This document shows positions 21,234 to 29,472 of a stretch of 64,000 nt of DNA, one piece after another; within the stretch, counting starts at the first letter, position 1; each line of letters begins with the position of its first letter. Source of the DNA: Dyella japonica DSM 16301 (lineage in GTDB: Bacteria; Pseudomonadota; Gammaproteobacteria; Xanthomonadales; Rhodanobacteraceae); contig NZ_JPLA01000024.1 in the NCBI RefSeq assembly GCF_001010355.1, positions 73,863-137,862 on the forward strand, in the 5' to 3' direction. Position numbers and translations under genes: made by a program. The notes beneath the pieces were generated by a model, which was not told where the DNA came from, made no database searches, and saw nothing but the letters and a program-made list of their open reading frames with translations.

Positions 21234-21863
21234 ATGTCCGTCACCTGGTATTTCGACTTCATCTCGCCGTTTGCGTGGCTGCAATGGCCCAAAGTGAAAC
21301 GGCTGGCAACGTCCAGGCCGGTGGCCTTGCGGCCCATCGTGTTCGCCGGTGTGCTTGAGCGGCACGGCCAGAAGGGCCCGGCTGAAATCCCGGGCAAGCG
21401 TGAATTCACTTATCGCCATGCGCTGTGGCGCGCACGGCAGAACGGCCAGCCGCTGCGTTTTCCGCCGGCGCATCCGTTCAATCCGTTGGCTGCGCTTCGG
21501 CTGTGCATCGCGGCCGGCAGCACGGTGGCCGCGACGGATGCGATCTTCGACTGGATCTGGGCCCAGGGAAATGCGGGTGACAGCATCGCCGCGCTGGCGC
21601 CGGTGGCCGCTAGCCTGGGCATCGCCGATCCTGCCGCCGCAATCGCCGATCCGGCCGTGAAGGCGCAGCTGCGCGCCAATTTCGACCAGGCCATGGCCGA
21701 GGGCGTATTCGGCGTGCCGACGCTTTCGCTGGATGGCCGTCTGTTCTGGGGTGACGACGCGCACGCGTTCGCCTTGGCCTGCCTGGATGATCCCTCGCTA
21801 TGGGATGAGCCGGAGATGCATCGCCTTGGCGCGCTTCCGGTCGGGGTATCACGTGCCGGCTGA
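21234..21863 (+). CDS. 2-hydroxychromene-2-carboxylate isomerase-like protein (DsbA fold)
   Basis: 209 residues of the kappa-class glutathione transferase type. Seen: the N-terminal WYFDFISPFAWLQW with Ser11, the residue aligned with the glutathione-activating Ser of the family, and the C-terminal GVFGVPTLSLDGRLFWGDD segment containing the cis-Pro. HCCA isomerases act in naphthalene-type catabolism, but no other catabolic genes are nearby. A general glutathione-dependent isomerase or transferase is the safer reading. GTGGAG precedes the start. Confidence 0.87.
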   Translation: MSVTWYFDFISPFAWLQWPKVKRLATSRPVALRPIVFAGVLERHGQKGPAEIPGKREFTYRHALWRARQNGQPLRFPPAHPFNPLAALRLCIAAGSTVAATDAIFDWIWAQGNAGDSIAALAPVAASLGIADPAAAIADPAVKAQLRANFDQAMAEGVFGVPTLSLDGRLFWGDDAHAFALACLDDPSLWDEPEMHRLGALPVGVSRAG

Positions 21864-21944
21864 TCGCTGCTGCGACCGACCTTGCGGCACCCCGCATGGC
21901 GGGCATAGATTCGCCGCACCGTAGGTATCGAGGGAGAGCGAGCC

Positions 21945-22523
21945 ATGCGAGTACTGGTAGCAGCACTGATGGGCGGGATCGTGATGTTTATCTGGGGCGC
22001 CGTGGCACATATGGCGCTGGGGCTGGGTAATGTCGGCATGCATCAGCCGGTGGCTGAAGACACAGTGTTGGCCAGCTTGCGACCCGGGTTGGGTGATCAG
22101 ACCGGCGTCTATATTGTTCCTTCGGTCGACCCCGCCAAGATGAGCGACAAGGCCGTGATGGAAGCCTATTCGGCCAAGACCAAGACCTCACCGTACGCCT
22201 TCATCGTCTACATGCCCCAGGGCGAAGACCTCTCCGATATGAGCGGCCAGCTGCCCCGGCAGTGGGCTTCGGACACCTTGTCCGCCCTCGCACTGGCCTT
22301 CGTGATGGGCCTGGCCGCCTTCAGCTTCATGACCCGCCTGAGCATCGCCCTGGCGGCCTCGGTGTTCGCCTGGCTGAGCACCCTGGTGCCGTACTGGAAC
22401 TGGTACCGCTTCCCCACCAACTTCACCCTGGCCGCCCTGATCGAACAGGTGATCGGCTGGCTGCTGGCCGGCGCGGTGATGGCGTGGTGGCTGGGCAGGG
22501 GTGTGCAGCGGTCTCGCTTGTAG
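21945..22523 (+). CDS. membrane protein of unknown function, 192 residues
   Basis: One N-terminal hydrophobic helix (LVAALMGGIVMFIWGAVAHMALGLG), a polar loop of about 85 residues (GVYIVPSVD…PYAFIVYMPQGEDL), then three hydrophobic helices ending AGAVMAWWLGRG. This layout resembles small envelope proteins widespread in Xanthomonadales, but I do not recognise a named family. AGGGAGAG precedes the ATG. It is followed by a perfect 25-bp inverted repeat that probably ends its transcript. Confidence 0.75.
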   Translation: MRVLVAALMGGIVMFIWGAVAHMALGLGNVGMHQPVAEDTVLASLRPGLGDQTGVYIVPSVDPAKMSDKAVMEAYSAKTKTSPYAFIVYMPQGEDLSDMSGQLPRQWASDTLSALALAFVMGLAAFSFMTRLSIALAASVFAWLSTLVPYWNWYRFPTNFTLAALIEQVIGWLLAGAVMAWWLGRGVQRSRL

Positions 22524-22539
22524 ACCGAGGCAAGCCCAA

Positions 22540-22653
22540 GTCGCGCACAGGGTGCGCTCCCACAAGGGTGAGGCAGCCCTTGTGGGAGGTAATCCTTGTG
22601 GGAGGCAACCTCTGTGGGAGGCAACCTCTGTGGGAGCGCACCCTGTGCGCGAC
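22540..22653. repeat. long perfect inverted repeat enclosing 16-nt tandem repeats
   Basis: Two 25-base arms, 22540-22564 and 22629-22653, are exact reverse complements (left arm begins GTCGCGCACAGGGTGCGC). Between them are an AAGGG/CCCTT stem and about three tandem copies of a unit TGTGGGAGGCAACCTC. A half-copy of the same arm is at 37802-37826. It is a dispersed element between genes, not a gene. It may act as a terminator between the membrane-protein gene and serS. Confidence 0.85.
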
Positions 22654-22715
22654 ACAACCCGCCTCAGGCCTCATTTCTGGCCAACATTGCCCCCCAGCAC
22701 GCCCCCCAGCGATAA

Positions 22716-24029
<1,314 letters not shown>

Positions 24030-24039
24030 GGCATCGGAC

Positions 24040-24402
24040 ATGAGCATCCAGCGCTGGGACAAAGTGGAACTCGCCGCCAGCTACACCTTGCTGGTGATCC
24101 TGGCGACCGAACTGCTCACCCGTCTCGGCCTGGTCACCATGTTCCCCATGGCCACGGTGGACCTGGTGCTCAGCGCCATCGCCACCGTGCTGGTGGTGGG
24201 CTCCTTCTGGTTCGCCCGCCACAGCCGCAACCTCCGCTTCGCCATCATCGCCTTCGCCGCCGCGACCCAGCTGGTGCCGATGGTGATCCGCCAACCAATC
24301 CTGCTGCTCCCGCTGCTGGGGGCGGCCGTTCCGGTGGCCATCATGCTGTGGGCGATGATGGCCTTGTCGAAAAAAGGGCAGGGAGCGGCACCGCATTCCT
24401 GA
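24040..24402 (+). CDS. small four-helix membrane protein of unknown function
   Basis: 120 residues, nearly all hydrophobic, with four predicted helices (ASYTLLVILATELLTRLG, VDLVLSAIATVLVVGSFWF, FAIIAFAAATQLVPMVI, LLLPLLGAAVPVAIMLWAMM). It starts 10 bases after serS and is likely cotranscribed with it. No family recognised. Confidence 0.7.
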   Translation: MSIQRWDKVELAASYTLLVILATELLTRLGLVTMFPMATVDLVLSAIATVLVVGSFWFARHSRNLRFAIIAFAAATQLVPMVIRQPILLLPLLGAAVPVAIMLWAMMALSKKGQGAAPHS

Positions 24403-24434
24403 TAGGATGACGCCCCTCAAAGCTCGTCATGAAA

Positions 24435-24472
24435 GCTCGTCATTCCTGCGAAAGCAGGAATCCAGTGCCTTA
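24435..24472. repeat. partial copy of the 4955-5072 dispersed repeat
   Basis: Reads GCTCGTCATTCCTGCGAAAG then CAGGAATCCAGTGCC, matching the left half of the element after ftsK. GCTCGTCAT is also repeated just upstream (24423-24431). It lies between the small membrane-protein gene and tRNA-Ser. Confidence 0.7.
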
Positions 24473-24498
24473 GGGCGCAACCCGGGCCCACAAAACAC

Positions 24499-24588
24499 GG
24501 AGAGATGGCCGAGCGGTTTAAGGCAGCAGTCTTGAAAACTGCCGTAGGTGTAAGCCTACCGTGGGTTCGAATCCCACTCTCTCCGCCA
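24499..24588 (+). tRNA. tRNA-Ser (anticodon UGA)
   Basis: The acceptor stem GGAGAGA pairs with TCTCTCC, followed by discriminator G and an encoded CCA. The anticodon loop CTTGAAA gives anticodon TGA. The long variable arm (GTAGGTGTAAGCCTACC) and the T loop GGGTTCGAATCCC are typical of serine tRNA. The accessory island begins directly after its 3' end. I did not find a second copy of the tRNA 3' end within the window that would mark an integration boundary. Confidence 0.97.
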
Positions 24589-24643
24589 TTACATCAGTAT
24601 TTTCAATGTGTTGTGGCGATTATTTGGGTCAACCCAACAATCC

Positions 24644-24698
24644 GCCTAACGATTCGCCGAGGTCTCGACAGGCTCCCCGCCTGTCGATAGCGTTGGGG
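24644..24698 (+). other. candidate integron attC-like recombination site
   Basis: A 55-base stretch begins with GCCTAAC, which fits the attC R'' consensus RYYYAAC. It ends with AGCGTTGGGG, close to the R' consensus GTTRRRY. In between is an 8-bp inverted repeat CGACAGGC/GCCTGTCG with a 5-base loop. Outer arms pair at 6 of 7 positions, one of them a wobble. The 5' part GCCTAACGATTCG resembles known attC sites. It lies 56 bases after the tRNA and 25 bases before the next gene. No integrase is in the window; a chance hairpin is possible. Confidence 0.4.
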
Positions 24699-24723
24699 CA
24701 CTCTCCCTGCTTCAGACCAAGTG

Positions 24724-25869
24724 ATGGCATCCGCCCCGCGTAAAGACAGCCAGCTAATCGCCGACGCGCTAGAGCGCACAGGGTTCCCTTTGGAGCACCG
24801 TACCGGGCGAGCATTTCAAGACGCCGGCTGGACACTGTTCACCAATAAGTACTACGTCGACAATGTGTCGGGGGATGCGAGAGAGATCGACCTGATCGCT
24901 TACAAAGTCAGCGAGTCGAAAGAATTCAGTGTCGTATCTGGTGTGATTGTCAGCTGCAAGAAGACCACGGACAGAAAGTGGACGTTCCTCACCAGGCAGA
25001 TCACAAAGAACCCGAATAAGAATCTTGCTCCGCTTCACTACTGGTCGAACATTGCGTCTCTGAGTTACATGCTAGAGAAGCATGACGAACAGCGCGCGTA
25101 CCAGGCCAGCCTATCTAAGGTAGCGCCACTCTTGTGGGAGGCCCCCAAGCGCGAGGTGTTCGCGACTCAGGAGCTTGTGCCGATTTACAAGGGCAACGGT
25201 ACTTCCACTGAAGTCGCCAGCTACAACCCTGGCAATGACTCCGCGTTCTTCGCCTCTATTGTTACCCTCATGAAATCGCAAGCGTATGAGCTCAATCGGT
25301 TAGGCGATCGCCTGAACAGACCGCGAGTCTACGTTTTCAGCCTGCTTTCGGTAATGGAGGGTGACATGATCGAGGTTGACTACGATGCCGAACCGCCGGT
25401 GGCTCGGGACATCGATCGTCAACCATACATTGCGCACTACATCATCAATAGGAACGAGCAATTTTCGCGAATAAACTTTGTTTCTCCAGAGGCAATAGAG
25501 GAAGTGGTTGCCGCCTGCGGAGAGGCCCATTCTGCTTCTGCGAAGCATTTGAATGAGCTTCATTCTAAGTTCTATAGTGAGGTGATCTCGGATTCTGCGA
25601 AGCGCAAGGTTCTCCTGCCAGTATTTGCGAAGAGAGCTGCCATGGTGCTGAGCATTTGGGCGGATCAGCTCGGCAAAATCGCAGCCGACGAAGTCGATCT
25701 GCTAAACAATAGCGATGGTGTGGAGGTCGCCGTTTTTACGGACGCACCTGATTCTGCGATAGATGAGGCCAATCAAGATGAGCGAGTTCGGGCCCGTTTA
25801 GCAAAGGCATTTCTTGACATCTATAAGTACAGTGGACCATTCCGCATCGGAAGGGACGTACCCTTTTAG
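24724..25869 (+). CDS. PD-(D/E)XK nuclease-fold-like protein of unknown function
   Basis: 381 residues, in an AT-richer stretch than the flanking core. The N-terminus reads like a restriction-endonuclease fold: helix with Glu24 (GFPLEHRTGRAFQDAGW), a strand with Asp56 (REIDLIAY) and a strand ending SCKK at 77-80, where typical nucleases have (D/E)xK. The acidic residue is therefore replaced by Ser77, so activity may be lost or the assignment wrong. The remaining 300 residues match nothing I know. No partner methylase or helicase follows. Position next to tRNA-Ser and an attC-like site suggests horizontal transfer, possibly a defence gene. ATG 24724 was preferred over GTG 24721. Confidence 0.6.
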   Translation: MASAPRKDSQLIADALERTGFPLEHRTGRAFQDAGWTLFTNKYYVDNVSGDAREIDLIAYKVSESKEFSVVSGVIVSCKKTTDRKWTFLTRQITKNPNKNLAPLHYWSNIASLSYMLEKHDEQRAYQASLSKVAPLLWEAPKREVFATQELVPIYKGNGTSTEVASYNPGNDSAFFASIVTLMKSQAYELNRLGDRLNRPRVYVFSLLSVMEGDMIEVDYDAEPPVARDIDRQPYIAHYIINRNEQFSRINFVSPEAIEEVVAACGEAHSASAKHLNELHSKFYSEVISDSAKRKVLLPVFAKRAAMVLSIWADQLGKIAADEVDLLNNSDGVEVAVFTDAPDSAIDEANQDERVRARLAKAFLDIYKYSGPFRIGRDVPF

Positions 25870-26042
25870 TGGTGCGATTGAATACGCCGCCAATCAAACC
25901 CTAGCGATAGCGCGTCCGGCATGTGTATACGACCCCTATGCATCAACGCCTGTAAGCGGCTCACCAGGCCCGGCTTAGGGAAGCTGTGGCGGCCAATGCC
26001 GAGCTAATATTGGCGCACTTTCGGGAATCGCCAGGAACGGCC

Positions 26043-26534
26043 ATGGACCTTGCGCTGATCAATACAGCTGTTACATCGCTCGCCCACATTCGCCAGCTTG
26101 GCGAGGCAATGAAGGACATCCGGGACTTCAATCTAGTGGCTGCGCAAGTGGCAGAGATCAATTCCCAGCTCCTCAAGGCGCAGGAAAGCCTCTTTGCACA
26201 CAGTGCGCAAATGCACGAGCTGCAGGCCAAATACCGCGAAGTGTCGGACGAGCTGCGCAAGGCAAACGAAGCATTGGCTGAGCGCGGCAAGTACCATCTG
26301 CACGAGCTGTCGCCGGGAGTCTTTGTTTACCGCTGTGGCGAAGGGGAACAGCCCGTGCACCACCTTTGTCAGCCATGCTTCGACAAGGGGACGAAGGCCG
26401 TCCTACAGCGTCACAACCGATGGGGTGCCATCTCCATCGATTGCCCCATTTGCAATAAGCAATTTCACACCGGTGAGCACGTCTCCATGCCGGAGCTTCC
26501 GGCATCGCCGAGTCCCTTCTCCCGGAGGTTGTGA
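26043..26534 (+). CDS. coiled-coil protein with C-terminal zinc-ribbon-like domain
   Basis: 163 residues. The N-terminal MDLALINTAVTSLAHIRQLGEAMKD, followed by a heptad-rich helix to about residue 82, is a layout seen in phage-like and accessory proteins. The C-terminal part has C98, the pair C109-x-x-C112 and the pair C134-x-x-C137 with H142, likely a zinc ribbon. ATG 26043 has AGGAA 9 bases upstream; a longer GTG start at 25986 is less likely. It stands alone between the nuclease-like gene and a REP-type repeat. Function unknown. Confidence 0.65.
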   Translation: MDLALINTAVTSLAHIRQLGEAMKDIRDFNLVAAQVAEINSQLLKAQESLFAHSAQMHELQAKYREVSDELRKANEALAERGKYHLHELSPGVFVYRCGEGEQPVHHLCQPCFDKGTKAVLQRHNRWGAISIDCPICNKQFHTGEHVSMPELPASPSPFSRRL

Positions 26535-26593
26535 TTTGGCGATGCTTGATGCTTCGGCCGCGACGCCTCGCGCCTAGTAAACGCCGCGCAAGG

Positions 26594-26669
26594 AAAACGG
26601 GGTCGGAAAACGGGGTCAGGTTCACTTCTATCGATGGACTTCCATCTGAAAAGTGAGCCCGCCCCCATT
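26594..26669. repeat. REP-like inverted repeat, AACGGGGTCAGGTTCACTT type
   Basis: Arms AACGGGGTCAGGTTCACTT (26609-26627) and AAGTGAGCCCGCCCCCATT (26651-26669) are imperfect reverse complements. A partial extra AACGGGGTC lies just upstream. Other copies are at 27848-27906 and 56947-57006. Such repeats accompany REP-associated tyrosine transposases, but no such transposase gene lies in the window. Confidence 0.7.
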
Positions 26670-26754
26670 AGCCTGGTGACAAATTGCAATTGTCGCCAGG
26701 CTAAGGGAGCCGTTTCTGGCGCACTAGAAATCCGAACAGGGGTGCTTGTTGTCG

Positions 26755-27732
26755 ATGAATACAGTCGATTGGAATTGGTTTTTCAGCTCGGCAGCCCAGT
26801 CCGCCGCCGCAATCGTCGGCATTTTTGGTGCCTTCATTGTCACCAAAATTTTGGCGAACCAAGCGACGTTCTCGGAGAGGCAGCGGCGAATGCAGGAGTT
26901 GATGACCTCAGGGCAAAAGATTGCCGAGGCCGCTGCCCGGCTGTCCTTCGAGTGGTACCACCGACACAAGAACGAAGATGCGGTGGCGGACGTCAACAAG
27001 ATTCTGGAAGACGGGGGCTCCTTGGACTCTGAGGACATCTACGACAAGGTCCGGTTTTCTCCATATATCGCGAGAGCTGATGCGGTGGCGCTGATTGATC
27101 GCGCGAGGTCACAACGGGATGCTCGCATCGAAAAGGAACGCGAAGATGCCCAGGCACTGGCTTCCCTCTCTTCAATCCTGGCGCGTTCGCACACGCTATT
27201 TGATTCGGTAGCGCCTAGAACACCCCTTCTCAGTACTGCGCATTTCCTAGAACCAAAGCTAAGTGCTGAACGCGAAGACATGGACACCCTTTTTAGCGAC
27301 GCTAGGCACCACATCAGGGTAGTGTCCGAAGTTCTAAAGTCCGCCAGCGCCAATCCCGAATCGTCCGGGGTGATCACAGCGGCGCTCATCCTAATCATGG
27401 CGCTGTTCTTCGCGGGTGTTGTCTATCCGCTCAGCTTCATGCCCTTGCGGCTCAACTGGGTGCCGGATCTCGCTTTTTCGGAATTTTGGAACACCCTGTT
27501 TTCCCTTCAGGGTGCGGTGCTTTCTGTCATCTCGGCACTCTTCTCCGCGATGATTGGAATGTTTTTCTTCATGAATATTCGCCTGAAATGCGCCTCTAAG
27601 ACCCTCGCTGACCTGGCCTCCTACAAAGAGATGGCGACGTATTCACAGTACTTCGCGAACCGGGAGCAGAACTCGGATCAACGAGCTTCAGCCAGGACCG
27701 TTGCTCCGGCTATCCCTGTCGAGGCCTTGTGA
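26755..27732 (+). CDS. membrane protein of unknown function, 325 residues
   Basis: Starts MNTVDWNWFFSSAAQSAAAIVGIFG, a helix typical of a poorly characterised membrane-protein group found in accessory regions. A cytoplasmic region of about 170 charged residues follows, then two or three helices (VITAALILIMALFFAGVVYPL and SLQGAVLSVISALFSAMIGMFF). TTG codons lie just upstream in frame, but ATG 26755 fits the group. It is bracketed by two REP-like repeats, suggesting movement as a unit or insertion of repeats at its edges. No function assigned. Confidence 0.7.
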   Translation: MNTVDWNWFFSSAAQSAAAIVGIFGAFIVTKILANQATFSERQRRMQELMTSGQKIAEAAARLSFEWYHRHKNEDAVADVNKILEDGGSLDSEDIYDKVRFSPYIARADAVALIDRARSQRDARIEKEREDAQALASLSSILARSHTLFDSVAPRTPLLSTAHFLEPKLSAEREDMDTLFSDARHHIRVVSEVLKSASANPESSGVITAALILIMALFFAGVVYPLSFMPLRLNWVPDLAFSEFWNTLFSLQGAVLSVISALFSAMIGMFFFMNIRLKCASKTLADLASYKEMATYSQYFANREQNSDQRASARTVAPAIPVEAL

Positions 27733-27847
27733 TAACGGCGACTACTATGACGCAGCGGGGAGATACACTGGGTGTTTTTGTCCTTCTGGACCATGTCTCC
27801 GTTAGCGATTGAATCATTCCACGTTTGAACCGAAGCGCTCCAAAAAA

Positions 27848-27906
27848 AACGGGGTCAGGTTCACCTCTCGAGTCCAAACTCACGAGTAGGTGAACCTCAC
27901 CGCGTT
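27848..27906. repeat. REP-like inverted repeat, second copy
   Basis: Arms AACGGGGTCAGGTTCACCT (27848-27866) and AGGTGAACCTCACCGCGTT (27888-27906) match at 17 of 19 positions, with an inner imperfect ACTCGAGAG-type stem. It ends 6 bases before the stop of the orphan HigA-like gene and may terminate transcription from both sides. Confidence 0.8.
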
Positions 27907-27912
27907 ACCCGC

Positions 27913-28227
27913 TCAATCAACGAGCGGACGATAAGCGCGCACCACAGGCTTCGCCTTTTCCAAATCGTATCGAGCCTGAAGTGCCAGCCAGTAAAAGGCG
28001 GTGGTGTCGAAGGCGAGCGAGAGGCGGATGGCGATCTTTGGGGTGATGGGGTGGGTGTCGGCAATGAAGGCTTTGATGGCGTTGGCGGGTATGCCAGTGC
28101 GTCGGGCGAGCTGGGCGGGGTTGAGGGCGCTTGGGATCAGGTAGGCGTGCAGCAGGATGTCGCCTGGGGCTCGCAGGGGCTGCGAGGGGTCCACTTCCGA
28201 GTGCGGGGTGAGCTGGATCAGTTCCAT
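27913..28227 (-). CDS. orphan HigA-family antitoxin-like regulator (copy 1)
   Basis: 104 residues with the HigA architecture: PGDILLHAYLIPSALNPAQLARRTGIPANAIKAFI…HPITPKIAIRLSLAFDTTAFYWLALQARYDLEKA. The helix-turn-helix is at about 35-60. CAGGGAGGA precedes the chosen ATG (28227). No HigB toxin is beside it; instead the gene upstream on the same strand (28367-28711) encodes a small protein that is also paired with the HigA-like gene at 33615-33941. A conserved 57-base block lies upstream of both copies. It probably binds its own promoter; that is inference from the fold. Confidence 0.8.
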   Translation of the reverse strand: MELIQLTPHSEVDPSQPLRAPGDILLHAYLIPSALNPAQLARRTGIPANAIKAFIADTHPITPKIAIRLSLAFDTTAFYWLALQARYDLEKAKPVVRAYRPLVD

Positions 28228-28238
28228 GGTGGTTCCTC

Positions 28239-28295
28239 CCTGTCGGACACGGCCGCACTGCGGATAGGCGCTTACAGCGCTCCGTGTCAGTGAAT
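28239..28295 (-). promoter_or_regulatory. conserved promoter/operator block upstream of HigA-like copy 1
   Basis: Read on the minus strand, it has ATTCACTGACACGG at one end and CCGTGTCCGACAGG at the other, giving an inverted repeat GACACGG/CCGTGTC. A promoter-like CTGACA, 17-base spacer and CTATCC lie within it. The same layout, including the 17-base spacer and the GCTGTA…CGCCTA core, is at 33951-34007. Conservation of a non-coding block at two loci suggests an operator or a leader RNA. Confidence 0.55.
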
Positions 28296-28366
28296 GCTTG
28301 GCAGCTTTGTCGGTGATCGCCCGAATGCGGCGCATCGCCATGCCGGCCGATGCGCCAAAATGGTGA

Positions 28367-28711
28367 TCATCGGAGGCGTGTGGTGTTCACTCGAGGCTCG
28401 TCACCGAGCAGGCGGGCGTGCCGCTGCAAGCAGTGGATGGCCGCGCCCAGGCTGGCCGTGACGGCCACGGGAAGCGGCCATGGCAGCGCTCTGCCGGGGA
28501 ACCCACGCGCCTGCGCGTGGCGGCACTGCTCGCTGTCGACACGCAGGCGCGTGAGGGCGAGCACCGCCAGGGCGATGTCGCCGCGAGTGCTAAGACGCAG
28601 GGATTCGGTCCGTGCCACCGCCATGGCTGGCGCGTCGTAAGGCGGAGGAGTGAGGGTGTCGCCAGGGGGAACGGACGAGCGAATGCGTACCGTATGATCG
28701 CGGGTAGCCAT
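28367..28711 (-). CDS. small protein of unrecognised family, partner of HigA-like copy 1
   Basis: 114 residues. It is homologous to the 107-residue product of 34100-34423: both begin MAxxDHTxxIR, share TLTxPP at about 19-24, an RLxxDS…HAQ helix near 57-70, a WP(L/F)P turn near 78 and an LGxAI…LL tail. I know no family name. Both genes lie directly upstream of an orphan HigA-like gene on the same strand and share a structured leader. ATG 28711 was chosen; TTG 28717 is in frame. It might be a toxin, an effector or an accessory factor; nothing in the sequence decides this. Confidence 0.6.
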   Translation of the reverse strand: MATRDHTVRIRSSVPPGDTLTPPPYDAPAMAVARTESLRLSTRGDIALAVLALTRLRVDSEQCRHAQARGFPGRALPWPLPVAVTASLGAAIHCLQRHARLLGDEPRVNTTRLR

Positions 28712-28776
28712 GATCAACTCTCAGAAAGTTGTTGATGGTTAGCGGGTCGTGGGTGTTAGTAGCACTCACGGCCCGC
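28712..28776 (-). promoter_or_regulatory. structured leader of the small-protein gene, copy 1
   Basis: Arms GCGGGTCGTGGGTG (28742-28755) and CACTCACGGCCCGC (28763-28776) form a 14-bp hairpin with a 7-base loop. Between it and the start codon, ATCAAC and GTTGAT form a second stem that overlaps the ribosome-binding region. The same two-stem layout precedes the paralogue at 34100-34423, with changed but still pairing upper-stem bases. This suggests a conserved RNA element controlling translation or termination. Confidence 0.55.
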
Positions 28777-29102
28777 GCCTCATGACCTGGTGGTCATGAT
28801 CATTCGCGAGGCTGTGCAACACGACGGCGCGAATGACTGACTGACCCTAACAAGCAGGGTTGGCATCGTCTGTCAGGGATCGGTGAGATGGGTGTCCACC
28901 TAGGCGAGGCGATGGATGACGGCCCAAGGCTGGCCGAATGTCAGCAGCATTCCCTAAGATGGTCTGAAGGTAGTGCGCGCGCTTGAAAACGTGCACGCTG
29001 GCGCATGAAATGGGGCACGGCGCCATTTCGCTAGGCCAAATTTCGGCGCGACGACATCCGGCACTTGCCGCGCTGTTTGCTGGCGGCACTAACCTTGAAG
29101 TA

Positions 29103-29124
29103 TATCGCATCTCGGGATACGATA
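29103..29124 (+). promoter_or_regulatory. palindromic operator of higBA
   Basis: A 22-base near-perfect palindrome with arms TATCGcATC and GATaCGATA around TCGG ends 4 bases before the higB start. Such a site fits autorepression by the HigA antitoxin. It is surrounded by AT-rich sequence that would also hold the promoter. Confidence 0.65.
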
Positions 29125-29128
29125 AGCC

Positions 29129-29407
29129 ATGATCAAGACCTTTGCGGACAAAGACACGGAAGCCCTATTTAGTCGTTCAAGGATGCGCCGCTGGGTCAAC
29201 ATCGAGGCCGCCGCGCGAATCAAGCTCAACATGGTCAATGCGGCGACCACGCTGGAAGATCTCCGATCGCCTCCCGGTAACCGACTCGAAGCGCTGAAAG
29301 ACGACCGCAAAGGACAGCACAGCATCCGTGTCAATGCTCAATACCGCGTGTGTTTCAGCTGGAGGGATGGCGACGCTTACGACGTAGAAATATGTGACTA
29401 CCACTAG
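29129..29407 (+). CDS. higB: HigB/RelE-family mRNA-interferase toxin
   Basis: A 92-residue ribosome-dependent toxin-type protein. Seen: MIKTFADKDTEALF at the N-terminus, RLEALKDDRKGQHSIRVNAQYRVCFSW in the core and the C-terminal YDVEICDYH, all typical of the HigB (GraT/RelE-like) group. The antitoxin gene follows 65 bases later in the same direction, the toxin-first order of higBA loci. A palindromic operator precedes the start. Length is full, so it is probably active. Confidence 0.92.
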   Translation: MIKTFADKDTEALFSRSRMRRWVNIEAAARIKLNMVNAATTLEDLRSPPGNRLEALKDDRKGQHSIRVNAQYRVCFSWRDGDAYDVEICDYH

Positions 29408-29472
29408 GCAGGCGCCCATTCGCTTAAATCAGAGTATCGCGCTCGCACCAGAATAAGGCCGGAGTGAAAACC

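Noticed and set aside
22575..22640. Possible CRISPR-like short repeats
   Set aside because: About three tandem units with no unique spacers, no cas genes, and enclosed in a larger inverted repeat.
24499..24720. Prophage or integrative-element attachment site at tRNA-Ser
   Set aside because: I found no second copy of the tRNA 3' end downstream and no integrase gene, so a complete element cannot be claimed.
27731..27798. A second attC-like site at the end of the membrane-protein gene (GATAAC…GTTAGC)
   Set aside because: The 7-base core does not fit RYYYAAC and I see no internal stem.
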